Of a DNA stretch of 62,989 nt, positions 10,757 through 21,479 are shown one piece after another. Every line of letters starts with the position of its first letter. Within the stretch, counting starts at the first letter, position 1. The stretch lies in NCBI GenBank assembly GCA_902595745.1, contig CACJRE010000003.1:1-62989 (forward strand). Direction: 5' to 3'. The position numbers and the translations under genes are program-made. Source of the DNA: an uncultured Pelagibacteraceae bacterium. GTDB taxonomy: Bacteria; Pseudomonadota; Alphaproteobacteria; Pelagibacterales; Pelagibacteraceae. Under the pieces are notes generated by a model. The model worked only from the letters and a program-made list of their open reading frames with translations, was not told the DNA's origin and searched no databases.

Positions 10757-11565
10757 AGCCTAATTCTAAAGTATTAATCATTGCAGGATCTGACTCATCA
10801 GGTGGAGCTGGAATACAGGCAGATATTAAAACTGTTACTGCACTTGGCTCTTATGCAATGACAGCCATCACAGCGATTACATCCCAAAATACAACAGGAG
10901 TTAAATCAATTGTTTCAATTCCACCAAAAGAAATTTCAAATCAAATTTTATATACAGCTAAAGATATTATGCCTGATGCAATTAAGATTGGTATGTTGCA
11001 TTCTACAAAAGTAATAGAGACAGTTGTTAAGTCTCTTAAAACTATAAAAGTAAATAAAATAATTCTTGATCCTGTAATGGTAGCAAAAGGAGGAACAAAA
11101 TTAATTGATGACAAAGCAATCAAATTATTAAAAAATCAACTAATCAAGAGAGTTGATTTAATCACTCCCAATATCCCTGAAGCTGAAATATTAACTAATA
11201 CAAAAATAATTAGTAAAGAGGATATGATTTTTGCAGCTTATAAATTAATAGAAATTGGTGCAAACAATGTATTAATTAAGGGAGGTCATTTAAATTCGAA
11301 AGCTGTTCAAGATATATTTGTTTCAAAATCTGATATTAAAATTTTTAACAGCAAAAGATACAGCACAAAAAATACTCACGGAACAGGTTGCACTTTATCT
11401 AGCGCAATCACTACATTTTTTTCATGTGGAAAACCTATAAAGAAATCTTGTGAGCTTGGGATTAAGTATGTAAATTCTGGAATTAAAACTAATCCTAAAT
11501 ACGGAAAAGGCCATGGTCCAATTAATCACCTCAATACAATTAATATAGAAAGACGATTTAAGTAA
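10753..11565 (+). CDS. thiD: Hydroxymethylpyrimidine (phosphate) kinase
   Basis: Ribokinase-fold HMP/HMP-P kinase of thiamine synthesis (270 aa). Motifs are [17 protein letters not shown] at the N-terminus and the anion-hole/catalytic [10 protein letters not shown] near residue 214. It uses a GTG start within the glmM stop (GTGA overlap), and its stop shares one base with the purA ATG, so it is deep in a tightly coupled operon. SAR11 strains studied so far cannot make HMP but can phosphorylate imported pyrimidine precursor; that is family knowledge, not visible here. Confidence 0.93.
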   Translation: MKPNSKVLIIAGSDSSGGAGIQADIKTVTALGSYAMTAITAITSQNTTGVKSIVSIPPKEISNQILYTAKDIMPDAIKIGMLHSTKVIETVVKSLKTIKVNKIILDPVMVAKGGTKLIDDKAIKLLKNQLIKRVDLITPNIPEAEILTNTKIISKEDMIFAAYKLIEIGANNVLIKGGHLNSKAVQDIFVSKSDIKIFNSKRYSTKNTHGTGCTLSSAITTFFSCGKPIKKSCELGIKYVNSGIKTNPKYGKGHGPINHLNTINIERRFK

Positions 11566-12857
11566 TGAAAAATATAGTTGTAGTTGGGTCACAGTGGGGT
11601 GACGAAGGAAAAGGTAAAATTGTTGACTGGCTTTCAGAACAAGCTGATGTTGTAATCAGATTTCAAGGAGGTCACAATGCAGGTCACACACTAGTAATTG
11701 ATGGTGTAACTTATAAATTAAGATTATTACCATCCGGAATTGTAAGAAAAAATAAAATTTCAATTATTGGAAATGGAGTTGTGGTTGATCCATGGGCATT
11801 ACTGGAAGAAATTGAAGAAATAAAATCAAAAGGAGTAGGTGTAAGTATTGATAATTTTATTATTTCTGAAGCTGCAAACTTAATATTACCCTTTCATAGA
11901 GAGATGGATGAAATTAGAGAGGATGCAGCAGGAAAAGGTAAAATTGGAACTACCAGAAGGGGAATTGGTCCAGCATATGAAGATAAAGTCGGAAGAAGAT
12001 CTATTAGAGTAATGGATCTTAGGTCAGAAAAAAATCTAGATCAAAGATTAGAGTCTGTCCTAGTTCACCATAATGCAATTAGAAAGGGACTAGGAAAAAA
12101 AATTTTTGAAAAAGAACAATTAAAATCAGACTTACTCAAAATTGCCCCTCAAATACTGAAGTTTTCTCAGCCAGTTTGGCTAAAGATTGATGAGTTTAAA
12201 AAACAAAAAAAGAAAATTTTATTTGAAGGTGCTCAAGGAATATTACTTGATGTGGATCATGGCACTTATCCTTATGTAACATCATCAAATACAGTTGCAT
12301 CAAGTGCAGCCACTGGCACTGGATGTGGTCCAAACTCAATTAATTATGTTTTAGGAATCACAAAAGCTTACACAACAAGAGTGGGGGAAGGTCCTTTTCC
12401 AACTGAATTAACAGATAATGTGGGAGAATTATTAGGTACACGAGGAAAGGAGTTTGGGACCGTCACAAGCAGAAAAAGAAGATGTGGTTGGTTTGATGGT
12501 GTGCTGGTAAGACAAACAATAAAAATTTCAGGTATAGATGGTATTGCACTTACCAAACTTGACGTTCTTGATGAATTAGATGAAATTAAGATGTGCGTTG
12601 AATATGAACTGGATGGAAAAAAAATTGATTATTTACCTGCATCAGTAGAGGATCAATTAAAAATAAAGCCAATCTATAAAATTTTTCCTGGATGGAAAAC
12701 ATCTACTAACGGTATTAAAGATATGGATGCACTTCCTCAAAATGCAAAAAGATATATCTATGCAGTAGAAGACTTTATAGGCGCAAAAGTTTCCAGTGTA
12801 TCAACTAGCCCAGAGAGAGAAGATACTATTTTAGTTGAAAATCCTTTTGATATTTAA
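11565..12857 (+). CDS. purA: Adenylosuccinate synthetase
   Basis: GTP-dependent enzyme joining IMP and aspartate in AMP synthesis (430 aa). It has the family P-loop GDEGKGK near residues 12-18, GGHNAGHT, the IMP-binding [14 protein letters not shown] and the C-terminal VSTSPERED. Its first base is the last base of the thiD stop. The last 4 bp overlap the end of convergent rpoH, with no recognisable terminator between them. Confidence 0.98.
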   Translation: MKNIVVVGSQWGDEGKGKIVDWLSEQADVVIRFQGGHNAGHTLVIDGVTYKLRLLPSGIVRKNKISIIGNGVVVDPWALLEEIEEIKSKGVGVSIDNFIISEAANLILPFHREMDEIREDAAGKGKIGTTRRGIGPAYEDKVGRRSIRVMDLRSEKNLDQRLESVLVHHNAIRKGLGKKIFEKEQLKSDLLKIAPQILKFSQPVWLKIDEFKKQKKKILFEGAQGILLDVDHGTYPYVTSSNTVASSAATGTGCGPNSINYVLGITKAYTTRVGEGPFPTELTDNVGELLGTRGKEFGTVTSRKRRCGWFDGVLVRQTIKISGIDGIALTKLDVLDELDEIKMCVEYELDGKKIDYLPASVEDQLKIKPIYKIFPGWKTSTNGIKDMDALPQNAKRYIYAVEDFIGAKVSSVSTSPEREDTILVENPFDI

Positions 12858-13747
12858 TTAACTGGAAGCAAATTTTTAGATTTTGCCATTAGAAGCATTT
12901 GCTTTTGTAATTTTTCAAACGCTTTATTTTCGATTTGTCTTACTCTTTCTCTACTAATCTTATGTTTTTTACTTAAATCTTCCAATGTTGTTGGATTATC
13001 ATTTAATCTTCTAGAATATAAAATTTCTTTTTCTCTTTCATTTAGGACTTTAATTGAATTTTTTAATAAATCTTTTCTTTGTTCCATTTCTTCCTGGTGT
13101 GCAAATTTTAAATCATGATCTAGCTCTTTATCAACTAACCAATCTTGCCATTCATCTCCATCCTCACCAACTTGAGCATTTAATGAAAATTCTTTACCTG
13201 AAAGTCTCCTATTCATTGAAACAACTTCATCTTTACTTACATCTAATTTATTAGCTATTTCATCTACATGTTCATCTCTTAAATCACCTTCAGTTTGAGG
13301 AGCAATTTGATTTTTTATTTTTTTAAGATTAAAAAATAATTTTTTTTGAGCTGTTGTGGTTCCTATTTTAACTAAACTCCAGGAACGTAATATATATTCC
13401 TGGATAGATGCTTTGATCCACCACATTGCATAAGTTGCTAATCTAAAACCTTTTTCAGGTTCAAATTTTTTAACCGCTTGCATAAGACCAACGTTTCCCT
13501 CAGAAATCATTTCATTGACAGGTAGTCCATAACCTTTGTATCCCATTGCAATTTTTGCTACCAACCTTAAGTGACTTGTAACTAATTTTTCAGCAGCCTT
13601 GATATTTCCTGTAGTTTTCCAATTTTTTGCTAACATGTATTCTTCTTCTGCAGCTAACATTGGAAACTTTTTTATTTGTTCTAAATATGCAGAAAGACCC
13701 CCCTCATTTGAAAGAGCTGGTACATTGCTGTTAAAAGTTGCGTTCAT
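12854..13747 (-). CDS. rpoH: RNA polymerase heat-shock sigma factor RpoH (sigma-32)
   Basis: A 297-aa sigma-70 family factor. Region 2 contains [14 protein letters not shown] and [14 protein letters not shown] (about 85-118). The RpoH-specific box follows ([10 protein letters not shown], about 134-143), which separates it from RpoD/RpoS. Region 4 ends with an HTH ([15 protein letters not shown]). It directs chaperone and protease genes under heat stress. It is 41 bp downstream of rluD on the same strand, so either co-transcribed or using a promoter in that gap. Its end overlaps purA by 4 bp. Confidence 0.96.
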   Translation of the reverse strand: MNATFNSNVPALSNEGGLSAYLEQIKKFPMLAAEEEYMLAKNWKTTGNIKAAEKLVTSHLRLVAKIAMGYKGYGLPVNEMISEGNVGLMQAVKKFEPEKGFRLATYAMWWIKASIQEYILRSWSLVKIGTTTAQKKLFFNLKKIKNQIAPQTEGDLRDEHVDEIANKLDVSKDEVVSMNRRLSGKEFSLNAQVGEDGDEWQDWLVDKELDHDLKFAHQEEMEQRKDLLKNSIKVLNEREKEILYSRRLNDNPTTLEDLSKKHKISRERVRQIENKAFEKLQKQMLLMAKSKNLLPVN

Positions 13748-13788
13748 GGCTGTATTTATTTAATTAACTATATTAATTTTTCAATGAT

Positions 13789-14769
13789 TTATTCGCTAGT
13801 ATTTCTAAGCATTTTTAATAAATTATTGAGTTCTTGTGGCAAAATTGAGGAAAAAATCATTTCTTCATTAGATTTAGGATGAATAAATCCCAGTGTTTTT
13901 GCGTGCAAAAATTGTCTATTTAAATTCGAGATAGAAATTTCTATTCTTTTATCAATATTTTTTAACTTTTTATATTTCTTCTTATATTTGTCATCTCCAA
14001 CAATACTATTTCCCATATTTGTCATGTGAACACGAATTTGATGAGTTCTTCCAGTTTCTAATTTACATTCAATTAAACTTAATGTTGGAGTTTTATCGTT
14101 TTCAAAAATTTCAATTGTTTTATAATTTGTAATTGCTTGCTTGCCTTTAGAACGACTAACTTCCATTAATTGTCTATTTTTTGAGCTTCGTGTTATAAAA
14201 GTATCAATTCTACCTGATGAAGGTCTAAGTTTACCCCAAATTAAAAGCTGATAAACTCTTGTGATTGTATGATCGCTAAATTGTTTTGATAGGTGTTCAT
14301 GTGTTTCATTATTTTTCGCAATGACTACTAAACCTGATGTATTTTTATCAATTCTATGAACTATTCCAGGTCTCAGTTCATCCCCAACAGTTGAGAGAGA
14401 GTCTTTATCATAATGTATTAATGCATTGACAATTGTTTTGTCATAGTTTCCGGCCCCTGGGTGCATAATAATCCCAGCTGGCTTATTAATTACCAGAAGG
14501 TCGTCATCTTCATGAACTATATTTAGTTTAAATTCATATGGTTTAAGCGAAGGTTCTTGGGGTGCTGGAATATTAAGACTTAATTTATCACCAGTTAAAA
14601 CTTTTTTTGAAGGACTTTTAATAATTTTATCATTCAGTTTGAGTTTTTCTTTAAGGATTAAATTTTTGACTCTTGTTCTGCTGATTAACTCTTCTCTTTT
14701 GTTGATTAAAACATCAACTCTTAGGTTATTTTCATTTTCTTCAACTATAAAATTAATGTCTTTTTTCAT
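13789..14769 (-). CDS. rluD: Large-subunit rRNA pseudouridine synthase RluD
   Basis: RluA-family pseudouridine synthase of 326 aa. It has an N-terminal S4-like RNA-binding domain (about 15-75) and a catalytic domain with GIVHRIDKNTSGLVV, in which Asp141 is the nucleophile, and later GRTHQIRVHM. The S4 domain plus length fit RluD, which makes pseudouridines in helix 69 of 23S rRNA. RluD followed by rpoH is a common alphaproteobacterial arrangement. RluC-type specificity cannot be excluded from sequence alone. Confidence 0.92.
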   Translation of the reverse strand: MKKDINFIVEENENNLRVDVLINKREELISRTRVKNLILKEKLKLNDKIIKSPSKKVLTGDKLSLNIPAPQEPSLKPYEFKLNIVHEDDDLLVINKPAGIIMHPGAGNYDKTIVNALIHYDKDSLSTVGDELRPGIVHRIDKNTSGLVVIAKNNETHEHLSKQFSDHTITRVYQLLIWGKLRPSSGRIDTFITRSSKNRQLMEVSRSKGKQAITNYKTIEIFENDKTPTLSLIECKLETGRTHQIRVHMTNMGNSIVGDDKYKKKYKKLKNIDKRIEISISNLNRQFLHAKTLGFIHPKSNEEMIFSSILPQELNNLLKMLRNTSE

Positions 14770-14792
14770 AAAATGTAATATTAATACTATAT

Positions 14793-14869
14793 GCGCTTGT
14801 AGCTCAACTGGATAGAGCGCCTGACTTCGGATCAGGAGGTTCTGGGTTCGACTCCTAGCAGGCGCGCCA
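14793..14869 (+). tRNA. tRNA-Arg (anticodon UCG)
   Basis: A 77-nt cloverleaf. The acceptor stem is GCGCTTG/CAGGCGC with discriminator G and an encoded CCA (14867-14869). The D arm is GCTCAACTGGATAGAGC, the anticodon stem CCTGA/TCAGG closes loop CTTCGGA with anticodon TCG at 14827-14829, and the T arm has loop TTCGACT. It reads CGA and, by wobble, other CGN codons. It lies 23 bp from the divergent rluD start and 2 bp from the end of the convergent exporter permease gene, so its trailer must run into that gene's antisense. Confidence 0.95.
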
Positions 14870-14871
14870 AT

Positions 14872-15663
14872 TTATTCACCAATATTAATTAAAGTTCCTT
14901 TCTCTCTAGCTTTATCAAAAGAATAATAAAATACTGAAATTGCCACAAATAGATAAGCCGCGTTCAAATAAAGAGCGTGCATAATATTTTCATAGTTAAC
15001 AGATTGATTAACCAAGATATTTCTTGTTTCTTCAAAGATATAAACTAACGGAAGAGTATAAGCTATAGATTGAAAAAATTCTGGTAGAGTTTCAACAGGG
15101 TAATAGATGCACCCAAAGGGTGCGAGTAAAAACATAGTAGACCATGCTATATTTTCAAAAGATGGACCAAATCTTAATAATCCAGCAGAAACGAATAAAC
15201 CTAAGGTAATTCCAAAAACGTACAGACTTAAAAAAAGAAACGCTAAAGGTAAACCTAAATCTAATAAAGAAATTCCAAATATAGGAGATGTTAATAGTAT
15301 TGCTGGAACCAAACCAATTAAAGCTCTAATCAAAGCAGTAAAAACAAGTGATACAATAATTTCACTTATTTTCATTGGAGCAATAAATAGGTTGGTAAAA
15401 TTTCTACTCCAAATTTCCTCCAAAAATAACATGTTAAACCCAATGCTAGTTCTAAATAAAAAATCGTATAAAATTGCACAAGAAAGTATCACTCCTACAG
15501 CCCCATTATAGTAAGTGCTATGATTAGCAAAAAAATTTGAAATAAAACCCCATAATGTGATTTGAATAGATGGCCAATAAATTAAATCTAAAATTCTTGG
15601 AAATGATCTCGTGATTAAATAAAAGTGTCTTAAAAAAAGACCATATATTCTAGTTAAATTCAT
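14872..15663 (-). CDS. ABC-2 type exporter permease
   Basis: A 263-aa integral membrane protein with about six hydrophobic helices and an ABC-2 permease layout (for example WSTMFLLAPFGCIYYPVETLP near the last helices). It pairs with the ATPase gene just upstream, which it overlaps by 14 bp. Such two-gene systems (NatAB/YadGH-like) export drugs, lipids or polysaccharide precursors; the substrate cannot be told here. Its last codon is 2 bp from the tRNA-Arg 3' end. Confidence 0.88.
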   Translation of the reverse strand: MNLTRIYGLFLRHFYLITRSFPRILDLIYWPSIQITLWGFISNFFANHSTYYNGAVGVILSCAILYDFLFRTSIGFNMLFLEEIWSRNFTNLFIAPMKISEIIVSLVFTALIRALIGLVPAILLTSPIFGISLLDLGLPLAFLFLSLYVFGITLGLFVSAGLLRFGPSFENIAWSTMFLLAPFGCIYYPVETLPEFFQSIAYTLPLVYIFEETRNILVNQSVNYENIMHALYLNAAYLFVAISVFYYSFDKAREKGTLINIGE

Positions 15664-16387
15664 TTTGATTTCTCACGAGTTCTAAAAACACTTCTTCTAA
15701 ATTTTTTCTTCCATGTTTTTTTATTAAATGATCAGGAGAGCCTCTATCAACTATTATGCCACCTTTCATCATTAAAACAGAGCTACATAGCCTCTTAACC
15801 TCATCCATATTATGTGAAGCAAGTAACACAGATATTTTATTTTCTTTTTTATAATTTTCTAAAAAAGTTCTAACAAAATCTCCAGTTTCAGGATCTAAAG
15901 ATGCAGTAGGTTCATCAAGTAAAAGCACTGCAGGATTATTGATTAATGCTTTAGCTAAACTTACTCTATTTTTTTGTCCAGATGAAAGTTCTCCTGTAAC
16001 ATTTTTTAATAGTTTATTTAATCTCAATTTATTGGATAAATAATCAATTTGTTCATTGAGGTTACGTACATTATATAATTTTCCGTAGACTACTAGATTT
16101 TGTCTTACAGTAAGTTTTTTTGGTAATTCTATATATGGCGAAATAAAATTCATTTTATGAAGAAGAGAAATCTTATTTTTTTCAATATCCTTTCCATTAA
16201 TTAAAACTTGTCCATTGGTTGGCTTTAATAAGCCTAGCATCATTCCAATTGTAGTAGTTTTTCCACATCCATTTGGTCCTAATAGACCAACAATTTCATT
16301 TTCGTTAATTTTAAAGCTAATATTGTTTACAGCTTTTTTTGATTTATAACTTTTAGATAAATTAATTACTTCAATTGAATTTGACAT
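15650..16387 (-). CDS. ABC exporter ATP-binding protein
   Basis: A 245-aa ABC ATPase: Walker A GPNGCGKT (37-44), signature ELSSGQKNRVSLAKAL, Walker B AVLLLDEPTASLD and switch His in LLASHNMDEV. It resembles the CcmA/NatA class that drives ABC-2 permeases. It shares one base with the end of sua5 upstream and overlaps the permease gene downstream by 14 bp, so sua5, ATPase and permease look like one transcript. The substrate is unknown. Confidence 0.92.
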   Translation of the reverse strand: MSNSIEVINLSKSYKSKKAVNNISFKINENEIVGLLGPNGCGKTTTIGMMLGLLKPTNGQVLINGKDIEKNKISLLHKMNFISPYIELPKKLTVRQNLVVYGKLYNVRNLNEQIDYLSNKLRLNKLLKNVTGELSSGQKNRVSLAKALINNPAVLLLDEPTASLDPETGDFVRTFLENYKKENKISVLLASHNMDEVKRLCSSVLMMKGGIIVDRGSPDHLIKKHGRKNLEEVFLELVRNQNEFN

Positions 16388-17319
16388 TAATATTTCGAGG
16401 CTCTATTCAATCTATCATTTATTGTTTTGCCAATGCCTTTATTTTGAATCTTTTCAACTGCAATCATTTTATAACCATCATTTTTAATTTTTCTTAATAA
16501 CGAGTATAGATTTTTAGCAGATTGCTGAAGATTATTATTTTTACTTAAATAATAGTAATTTTTCATTGTACTTTTTCTTTTTTTTACTAATACAAAAGCC
16601 TCATTTTTTTTTGGTTTTTTAGCATTAGTTCTTAATGGAATACCTGGAGAGTAGTGTAAGGGAAATTGACCAGGTGCAATTTTCTTTTTTGAATTAGTTT
16701 TTATTAAAACTCTTTTCTTTAATATTTTTTCTATTTTTGAAACATCTAACGCCCCAAATCTAAGTATAGTTGGTTTTTTTAAAAGATTAATAATAGTCGA
16801 CTCTAAACCAATTAGACATTTACCTCCGTCTAAGACATATTTAATTTTAGACCCAAACTCCTCAATAACATCAGATGCTTTAACTGAGCTTAATCTTGTT
16901 GACATATTTGCACTTGGTGCAGCTAGTGGATATTTCAAACTTTTAAGCAGTCTTTTAAATAAAGGATGTTTTGGAAAACGTACGGCAAGAGTATTTTGTT
17001 TATTAGTTACAAATTTAGAAATTTTAGAAACTTTTTTTAATTTCAAGATAAATGTAATTGGCCCAGGAGATAACTTTCGATATAGTTTTATAAAATCATC
17101 ATTAATATAACAATCATTTTTAAGTTTATTTATGTCTGAATAGTGAACAATTAAAGGGTTATTCGCAGGCCTTTTTTTTAATTTAAATATCCTCTTTACA
17201 GAAACATTTGAGTAAGCATTTGCAGCTAATCCATATACAGTTTCAGTCGGAACAGCTATGCATTGATTTTTATCTAAATATTTTTTAGCTTTTTTGATAT
17301 TTGATTGAATAGATTTCAT
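16387..17319 (-). CDS. Threonylcarbamoyl-AMP synthase (Sua5/YwlC/YrdC family)
   Basis: Makes threonylcarbamoyl-AMP for the t6A37 modification of ANN-decoding tRNAs. The YrdC domain covers about residues 1-200: PTETVYGLAANA (24-35), KLKKRPANNPLIVHYS (46-61) and APSANMS. A further C-terminal domain of about 100 residues makes this the long Sua5 form (310 aa) rather than short TsaC. It is divergent from xseB with only 17 bp between the two start codons. Confidence 0.92.
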   Translation of the reverse strand: MKSIQSNIKKAKKYLDKNQCIAVPTETVYGLAANAYSNVSVKRIFKLKKRPANNPLIVHYSDINKLKNDCYINDDFIKLYRKLSPGPITFILKLKKVSKISKFVTNKQNTLAVRFPKHPLFKRLLKSLKYPLAAPSANMSTRLSSVKASDVIEEFGSKIKYVLDGGKCLIGLESTIINLLKKPTILRFGALDVSKIEKILKKRVLIKTNSKKKIAPGQFPLHYSPGIPLRTNAKKPKKNEAFVLVKKRKSTMKNYYYLSKNNNLQQSAKNLYSLLRKIKNDGYKMIAVEKIQNKGIGKTINDRLNRASKY

Positions 17320-17336
17320 GTATTAATAATTATTAT

Positions 17337-17573
17337 ATGAAAGATAAAAATTTACTAGCTGATAATAACACTAGTACTCTTGACGAGCTGACAGAACAAG
17401 CAAATCAAATAATAGAAAATTTAGAAAAAGAAAAAGACCTAAATAATTCTATCGAAAGCTACCAACAATTATTAAAGTTAAACAATATTATTGAAAAAAA
17501 ATTTCATAAAAAATTTAAATTTATAAGTAAAGAAACTAATAAAAAAGTTAAAGAAATCAGTAAAAAAAAATGA
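17337..17573 (+). CDS. xseB: Exodeoxyribonuclease VII small subunit (XseB-like)
   Basis: A 78-aa, mostly helical, charged protein with the XseB pattern: LDELTEQANQIIENLEK, then LNNSIESYQQLLKLNNIIEKK, matching the small subunit's two-helix hairpin. Several copies bind one XseA to form ExoVII, which degrades single-stranded DNA. The similarity is modest and the call leans on gene order: xseB-ispA-dxs is conserved in proteobacteria. It overlaps ispA by 4 bp (ATGA). Confidence 0.8.
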   Translation: MKDKNLLADNNTSTLDELTEQANQIIENLEKEKDLNNSIESYQQLLKLNNIIEKKFHKKFKFISKETNKKVKEISKKK

Positions 17574-18442
17574 AAACTAAACTTGATAGGATTGCAAAAG
17601 ATACAAATATTTTTTTAAAAAAATTTCTTAATAAACAAAATAATTCCGAATTACTTCCAGCCATGAAGTATGGTTTGTTTCCAGGTGGAAAAAAAATTCG
17701 ATCTAAAGTTTTAATTGATTTTGGCTCATTATTATCAATTGAATACAAAACATTAATTGCGATTGGAGCTTCTGTTGAATGTATTCATGCTTACTCTTTA
17801 ATTCATGATGATTTACCATGCATGGACAATGACAAAATAAGAAGAGGAAAACCATCTACACACATAAAGTTTGGAGAGTCTACCGCAGTCCTTGCTGGTA
17901 ATTCATTACTTACAATGGCGTTTGAAATATTATCAAGTCCTACTTTAAAAATAAGTGAAAAAATTAAGATTAATTTAATAAAAAAATTATCTGAATGCTC
18001 AGGTCATTTAGGTATAGCAGGTGGTCAATATTTAGATCTAAGTTATGAAAAGAAAAAGATATCTAAAAATAAAATTATAGAAATGGAAATTAAAAAAACT
18101 GGAAAGTTATTCAGTTTTTGTTGTGCTGCACCTGCAATTATTAAGAATAAAAATATTAAAGAAGTTAAGTTTTTTGAGAATATTGGATCTGATATAGGTT
18201 TATTATTTCAAATAGCTGATGATTTAATTGATTTTAAAGGTAATTCTAAAATAGCTGGAAAAAAAACTGGAAAAGATCAAAAAAAAGGTAAAGCTACATT
18301 AATAAGCTCGTTAGGATATATGGATGCAATTAAATATTGTGATAGAATTATTTTAAAAACAAATAGAAATTTAAAAAAATATGGCGCAAATTCTAAATAT
18401 ATAAAAGAAACATTGAATTATATTTTATATAGAGAAAAGTAA
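17570..18442 (+). CDS. ispA: Short-chain polyprenyl (farnesyl/geranyl) diphosphate synthase
   Basis: Trans-prenyltransferase of 290 aa. The first aspartate-rich motif is [10 protein letters not shown] (the DDxxxxD form typical of bacterial IspA) and the second is [11 protein letters not shown]. It condenses IPP with DMAPP/GPP to farnesyl or geranylgeranyl diphosphate; chain length cannot be fixed by eye. It lies between xseB and dxs with overlaps of 4 bp and 1 bp, so it is co-translated with the enzyme that feeds the MEP pathway. Confidence 0.94.
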   Translation: MKTKLDRIAKDTNIFLKKFLNKQNNSELLPAMKYGLFPGGKKIRSKVLIDFGSLLSIEYKTLIAIGASVECIHAYSLIHDDLPCMDNDKIRRGKPSTHIKFGESTAVLAGNSLLTMAFEILSSPTLKISEKIKINLIKKLSECSGHLGIAGGQYLDLSYEKKKISKNKIIEMEIKKTGKLFSFCCAAPAIIKNKNIKEVKFFENIGSDIGLLFQIADDLIDFKGNSKIAGKKTGKDQKKGKATLISSLGYMDAIKYCDRIILKTNRNLKKYGANSKYIKETLNYILYREK

Positions 18443-20355
18443 TGAAAAATTATAAATTTTTAAATGATATAAATTTTCCATCTGATTTGAGAAAACTATC
18501 AGAAGATGATTTACAAAAAGTTTCTGATGAAGTTAGAGAGGAAATGATCGGTGCAGTTTCTGAAACTGGTGGACATTTAGGTGCAGGTTTAGGAGTGGTA
18601 GAATTATCAGTTGCTCTTCACTATGTTTTTGACACACCTAATGATAAATTAATCTGGGATGTAGGACACCAATCATATCCACATAAAATTTTAACTGGAA
18701 GAAAAAATAAGATTAAATCTTTAAGACAAGGAAATGGTTTGTCAGGTTTTACAAAAAGATCAGAGAGTGAATACGATCCTTTTGGTGCCGCTCATAGCTC
18801 AACATCTATATCTTCGGCACTAGGAATTGCTGAAGCAAATAAATTATCAAATAAATCATCTAATGTAATAGCAGTTATTGGTGATGGAGCAATCAGTGCA
18901 GGAATGGCTTATGAAGCAATGAATAATGCTGGAGCATCAAAAACAAAAATAATTGTTATTTTGAATGATAACGATATGTCAATTGCAAAACCAGTGGGTG
19001 CTATGCGAACTTATCTGGCAAAGTTATTTACAGGAAAGATTTATTTTAGTTTAAGAGAAACAATTAAATTGATAACGTCCTCGTTTTCGAAACGATTTAG
19101 TGCAAAAGCAGGTAAAGCTGAAGATTTTCTTAGATCTGCTGTTACAGGAGGCACACTATTCAATTCATTAGGTTTTTATTATGCAGGTCCAATAGATGGT
19201 CATGACTTAGATAGTCTTATTCCTATTCTTAAAAATGCAAGAGATTCTAAACATGAAGGACCAATTATGATCCATATTAAAACACAAAAAGGGAAAGGCT
19301 ATTCTTACGCTGAAAAAGCATCTGATCATTACCATGGTGTTTCTAAATTTAATGTAAAAACAGGAGAACAAGTTAAAAGTGGGAGCAACCTTCCAGCCTA
19401 TACAAAAGTATTTGCAAACACTTTGGTTAAACATGCTCAAAAAGACAGTAAAATTGTTGGAATTACAGCTGCAATGCCAGGTGGTACAGGTATGGATATT
19501 TTTGGAAAAGAATTTCCCAAAAGAATGTTTGATGTTGGTATAGCAGAACAGCATGCTGTAACTTTTGCAGCTGGTTTAGCAACAGAAGGTTACAAACCTT
19601 ATGCTGCAATTTATTCTACCTTTTTACAAAGAGCTTATGATCAAGTAGTGCATGATGTTGCAATTCAAAGTTTGCCTGTAAGGTTTGCGATAGATAGAGC
19701 GGGTTTAGTAGGTGCAGATGGATCAACACATGCTGGTTCATTTGATATTACATACTTATCAACTTTGCCTAATTTCATTGTAATGGCAGCAAGTGATGAA
19801 GCTGAGTTAGTAAAAATGATTAATACATCTGTGGATATTAACGACAAACCAAGTGCAATCAGATATCCTAGAGGAACAGGAGTGGGTCTTGATTTACCTT
19901 CAATCGAAGAAAAAATTGAAATTGGAAAAGGAAAAGTAGTTCAAGAAGGAAATCAAGTTTGTATTTTAAGTTTAGGAACTAGACTAGAAGAATGTAAATC
20001 AGCAGCCAATGAATTAAAGAGTAAAGGTATATCTGTAACAATTATTGATGCAAGATTTGCCAAACCTTTAGATGAAGAACTTATTTTGAAATGTGCTAGA
20101 CAACACGAAGTAATGATCACTATTGAAGAGGGATCAATAGGTGGTTTTGGCTCTCATGTTAAAAATCTGTTAGCTGAAAAAGGAGTATTTGACAAAGGAT
20201 TAAAGTTTAGAGCAATGACATTACCTGATATCTTTATTGAACAAGACAATCCTAAGAAAATGTATGATATAGCAGGGTTAAATGCTTCGCAAATTACAAA
20301 GAAAGTTCTAGATATTTTGTTTACAAAAGACTCAATTAAAGTAGTTAAAAATTAA
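18442..20355 (+). CDS. dxs: 1-deoxy-D-xylulose-5-phosphate synthase
   Basis: Thiamine-diphosphate enzyme that joins pyruvate and glyceraldehyde-3-P, the first step of the MEP isoprenoid pathway (637 aa). It has the transketolase-like ThDP motif starting [18 protein letters not shown], the GHDLDSLI segment, and the transketolase pyrimidine domain with [17 protein letters not shown] (catalytic Glu). It follows ispA directly. It is convergent with aroC, 8 bp away, with an AT-rich hairpin over both stop codons. Confidence 0.98.
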   Translation: MKNYKFLNDINFPSDLRKLSEDDLQKVSDEVREEMIGAVSETGGHLGAGLGVVELSVALHYVFDTPNDKLIWDVGHQSYPHKILTGRKNKIKSLRQGNGLSGFTKRSESEYDPFGAAHSSTSISSALGIAEANKLSNKSSNVIAVIGDGAISAGMAYEAMNNAGASKTKIIVILNDNDMSIAKPVGAMRTYLAKLFTGKIYFSLRETIKLITSSFSKRFSAKAGKAEDFLRSAVTGGTLFNSLGFYYAGPIDGHDLDSLIPILKNARDSKHEGPIMIHIKTQKGKGYSYAEKASDHYHGVSKFNVKTGEQVKSGSNLPAYTKVFANTLVKHAQKDSKIVGITAAMPGGTGMDIFGKEFPKRMFDVGIAEQHAVTFAAGLATEGYKPYAAIYSTFLQRAYDQVVHDVAIQSLPVRFAIDRAGLVGADGSTHAGSFDITYLSTLPNFIVMAASDEAELVKMINTSVDINDKPSAIRYPRGTGVGLDLPSIEEKIEIGKGKVVQEGNQVCILSLGTRLEECKSAANELKSKGISVTIIDARFAKPLDEELILKCARQHEVMITIEEGSIGGFGSHVKNLLAEKGVFDKGLKFRAMTLPDIFIEQDNPKKMYDIAGLNASQITKKVLDILFTKDSIKVVKN

Positions 20356-20369
20356 AAATATTTTTAACT
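20343..20369. terminator. Possible AT-only bidirectional terminator between dxs and aroC
   Basis: Inverted repeat AGTTAAAAAT (20343-20352), 7-nt loop, ATTTTTAACT (20360-20369), extendable by a wobble and a G-C pair on the outside. It spans the dxs stop (20353-20355) and the aroC stop (20364-20366). It has almost no G-C pairs and only a short T-run on either strand, so termination strength is doubtful; it may simply be compositional. Confidence 0.3.
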
Positions 20370-21446
20370 GCACTGAGCCTTGTGCATTAAGTAATGATCT
20401 AATAAAACACAATTCATCATAGCTTCACCTACCGGAACAGCTCTTATGCCTACACAAGGGTCATGTCTTCCTTTAACAGATATAGTTGTGTTTTTTCCAA
20501 ATTTATTTACGGTTTTTCTTGTTGTTAAAATTGATGATGTGGGCTTAACAGCAAATGAGGCAATAATTTCTTGACCACTTGATATACCACCTAAAATTCC
20601 TCCAGCATTATTAGAGTTAAATTTTAACTTTTTACCTTTTTGAGAAATTTCGTCTGAGTTTTGTTCTCCACTTAATTGTGCTGAGTTCATTCCGGAACCA
20701 ATGTTTACTCCTTTAACAGCATTTATACTCATTAAACCTGAAGCAATGTCAGAGTCTAGTTTTGAATAAATTGGGGCACCTAATCCAGCAGGTATTCCTC
20801 TTGCTCTAATTTCAATTACTGCACCACAAGAAGATCCAGATTTTCGAACACTTAGTAAATATTTTTCCCAAAGCTTGATCATTGATTTATCTGGACAAAA
20901 AAATGGATTTTTCGTGATTATTTTATCGTTCCATTTATTTGTATCACATCCCAATATTCCTAGTTGAGTTACTGCTCCAATAACCTTAAATTTTTTCCCC
21001 AACTTTTTTTCTAGAACTAATTTAGCTATTGCGCCTGCCGCAACACGAGCTGCAGTTTCTCTTGCAGAGGATCTTCCCCCACCTCTATAATCTCTAATTC
21101 CATATTTTTTAAAATATGTTAAATCAGCATGGCCGGGTCTAAATTTATCTTTTATGTTTCCATAATCTTTAGATCGCATATCTTTATTGAAAATTATCAG
21201 GGATATAGGAGTTCCAGTTGTTTTTCCTTCAAACACACCAGACAGAATTTGAACTTTATCGTCTTCTTTACGTTGGGTTGTAAATTTTGATTGTCCCGGT
21301 TTTCTTTTATCTAGCTCTATTTGGATATCTTGTTCTTTCATGCTTATGTTTGGTGGGCACCCATCTACTACACAGCCTATGGCAGGTCCGTGTGATTCTC
21401 CCCATGTTGAGAATCGAAATAGCTTTCCAAAAGTATTAAATGACAT
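20364..21446 (-). CDS. aroC: Chorismate synthase
   Basis: FMN-dependent last step of the shikimate pathway (360 aa). All three family signatures are visible: [17 protein letters not shown] at the N-terminus, the [33 protein letters not shown] block, and the C-terminal [19 protein letters not shown]. It is divergent from pdxH with a 33-bp gap, so the two promoters must overlap or lie in the neighbouring gene. Confidence 0.98.
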   Translation of the reverse strand: MSFNTFGKLFRFSTWGESHGPAIGCVVDGCPPNISMKEQDIQIELDKRKPGQSKFTTQRKEDDKVQILSGVFEGKTTGTPISLIIFNKDMRSKDYGNIKDKFRPGHADLTYFKKYGIRDYRGGGRSSARETAARVAAGAIAKLVLEKKLGKKFKVIGAVTQLGILGCDTNKWNDKIITKNPFFCPDKSMIKLWEKYLLSVRKSGSSCGAVIEIRARGIPAGLGAPIYSKLDSDIASGLMSINAVKGVNIGSGMNSAQLSGEQNSDEISQKGKKLKFNSNNAGGILGGISSGQEIIASFAVKPTSSILTTRKTVNKFGKNTTISVKGRHDPCVGIRAVPVGEAMMNCVLLDHYLMHKAQCS

Positions 21447-21479
21447 TATTTATATTGTATAGATTATTTTGTTTAAATT

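Noticed and set aside
14793..14869. tRNA-Arg as an integration site
   Set aside because: The flanking genes are ordinary and tightly packed, and no partial copy of the tRNA 3' end was noticed nearby.
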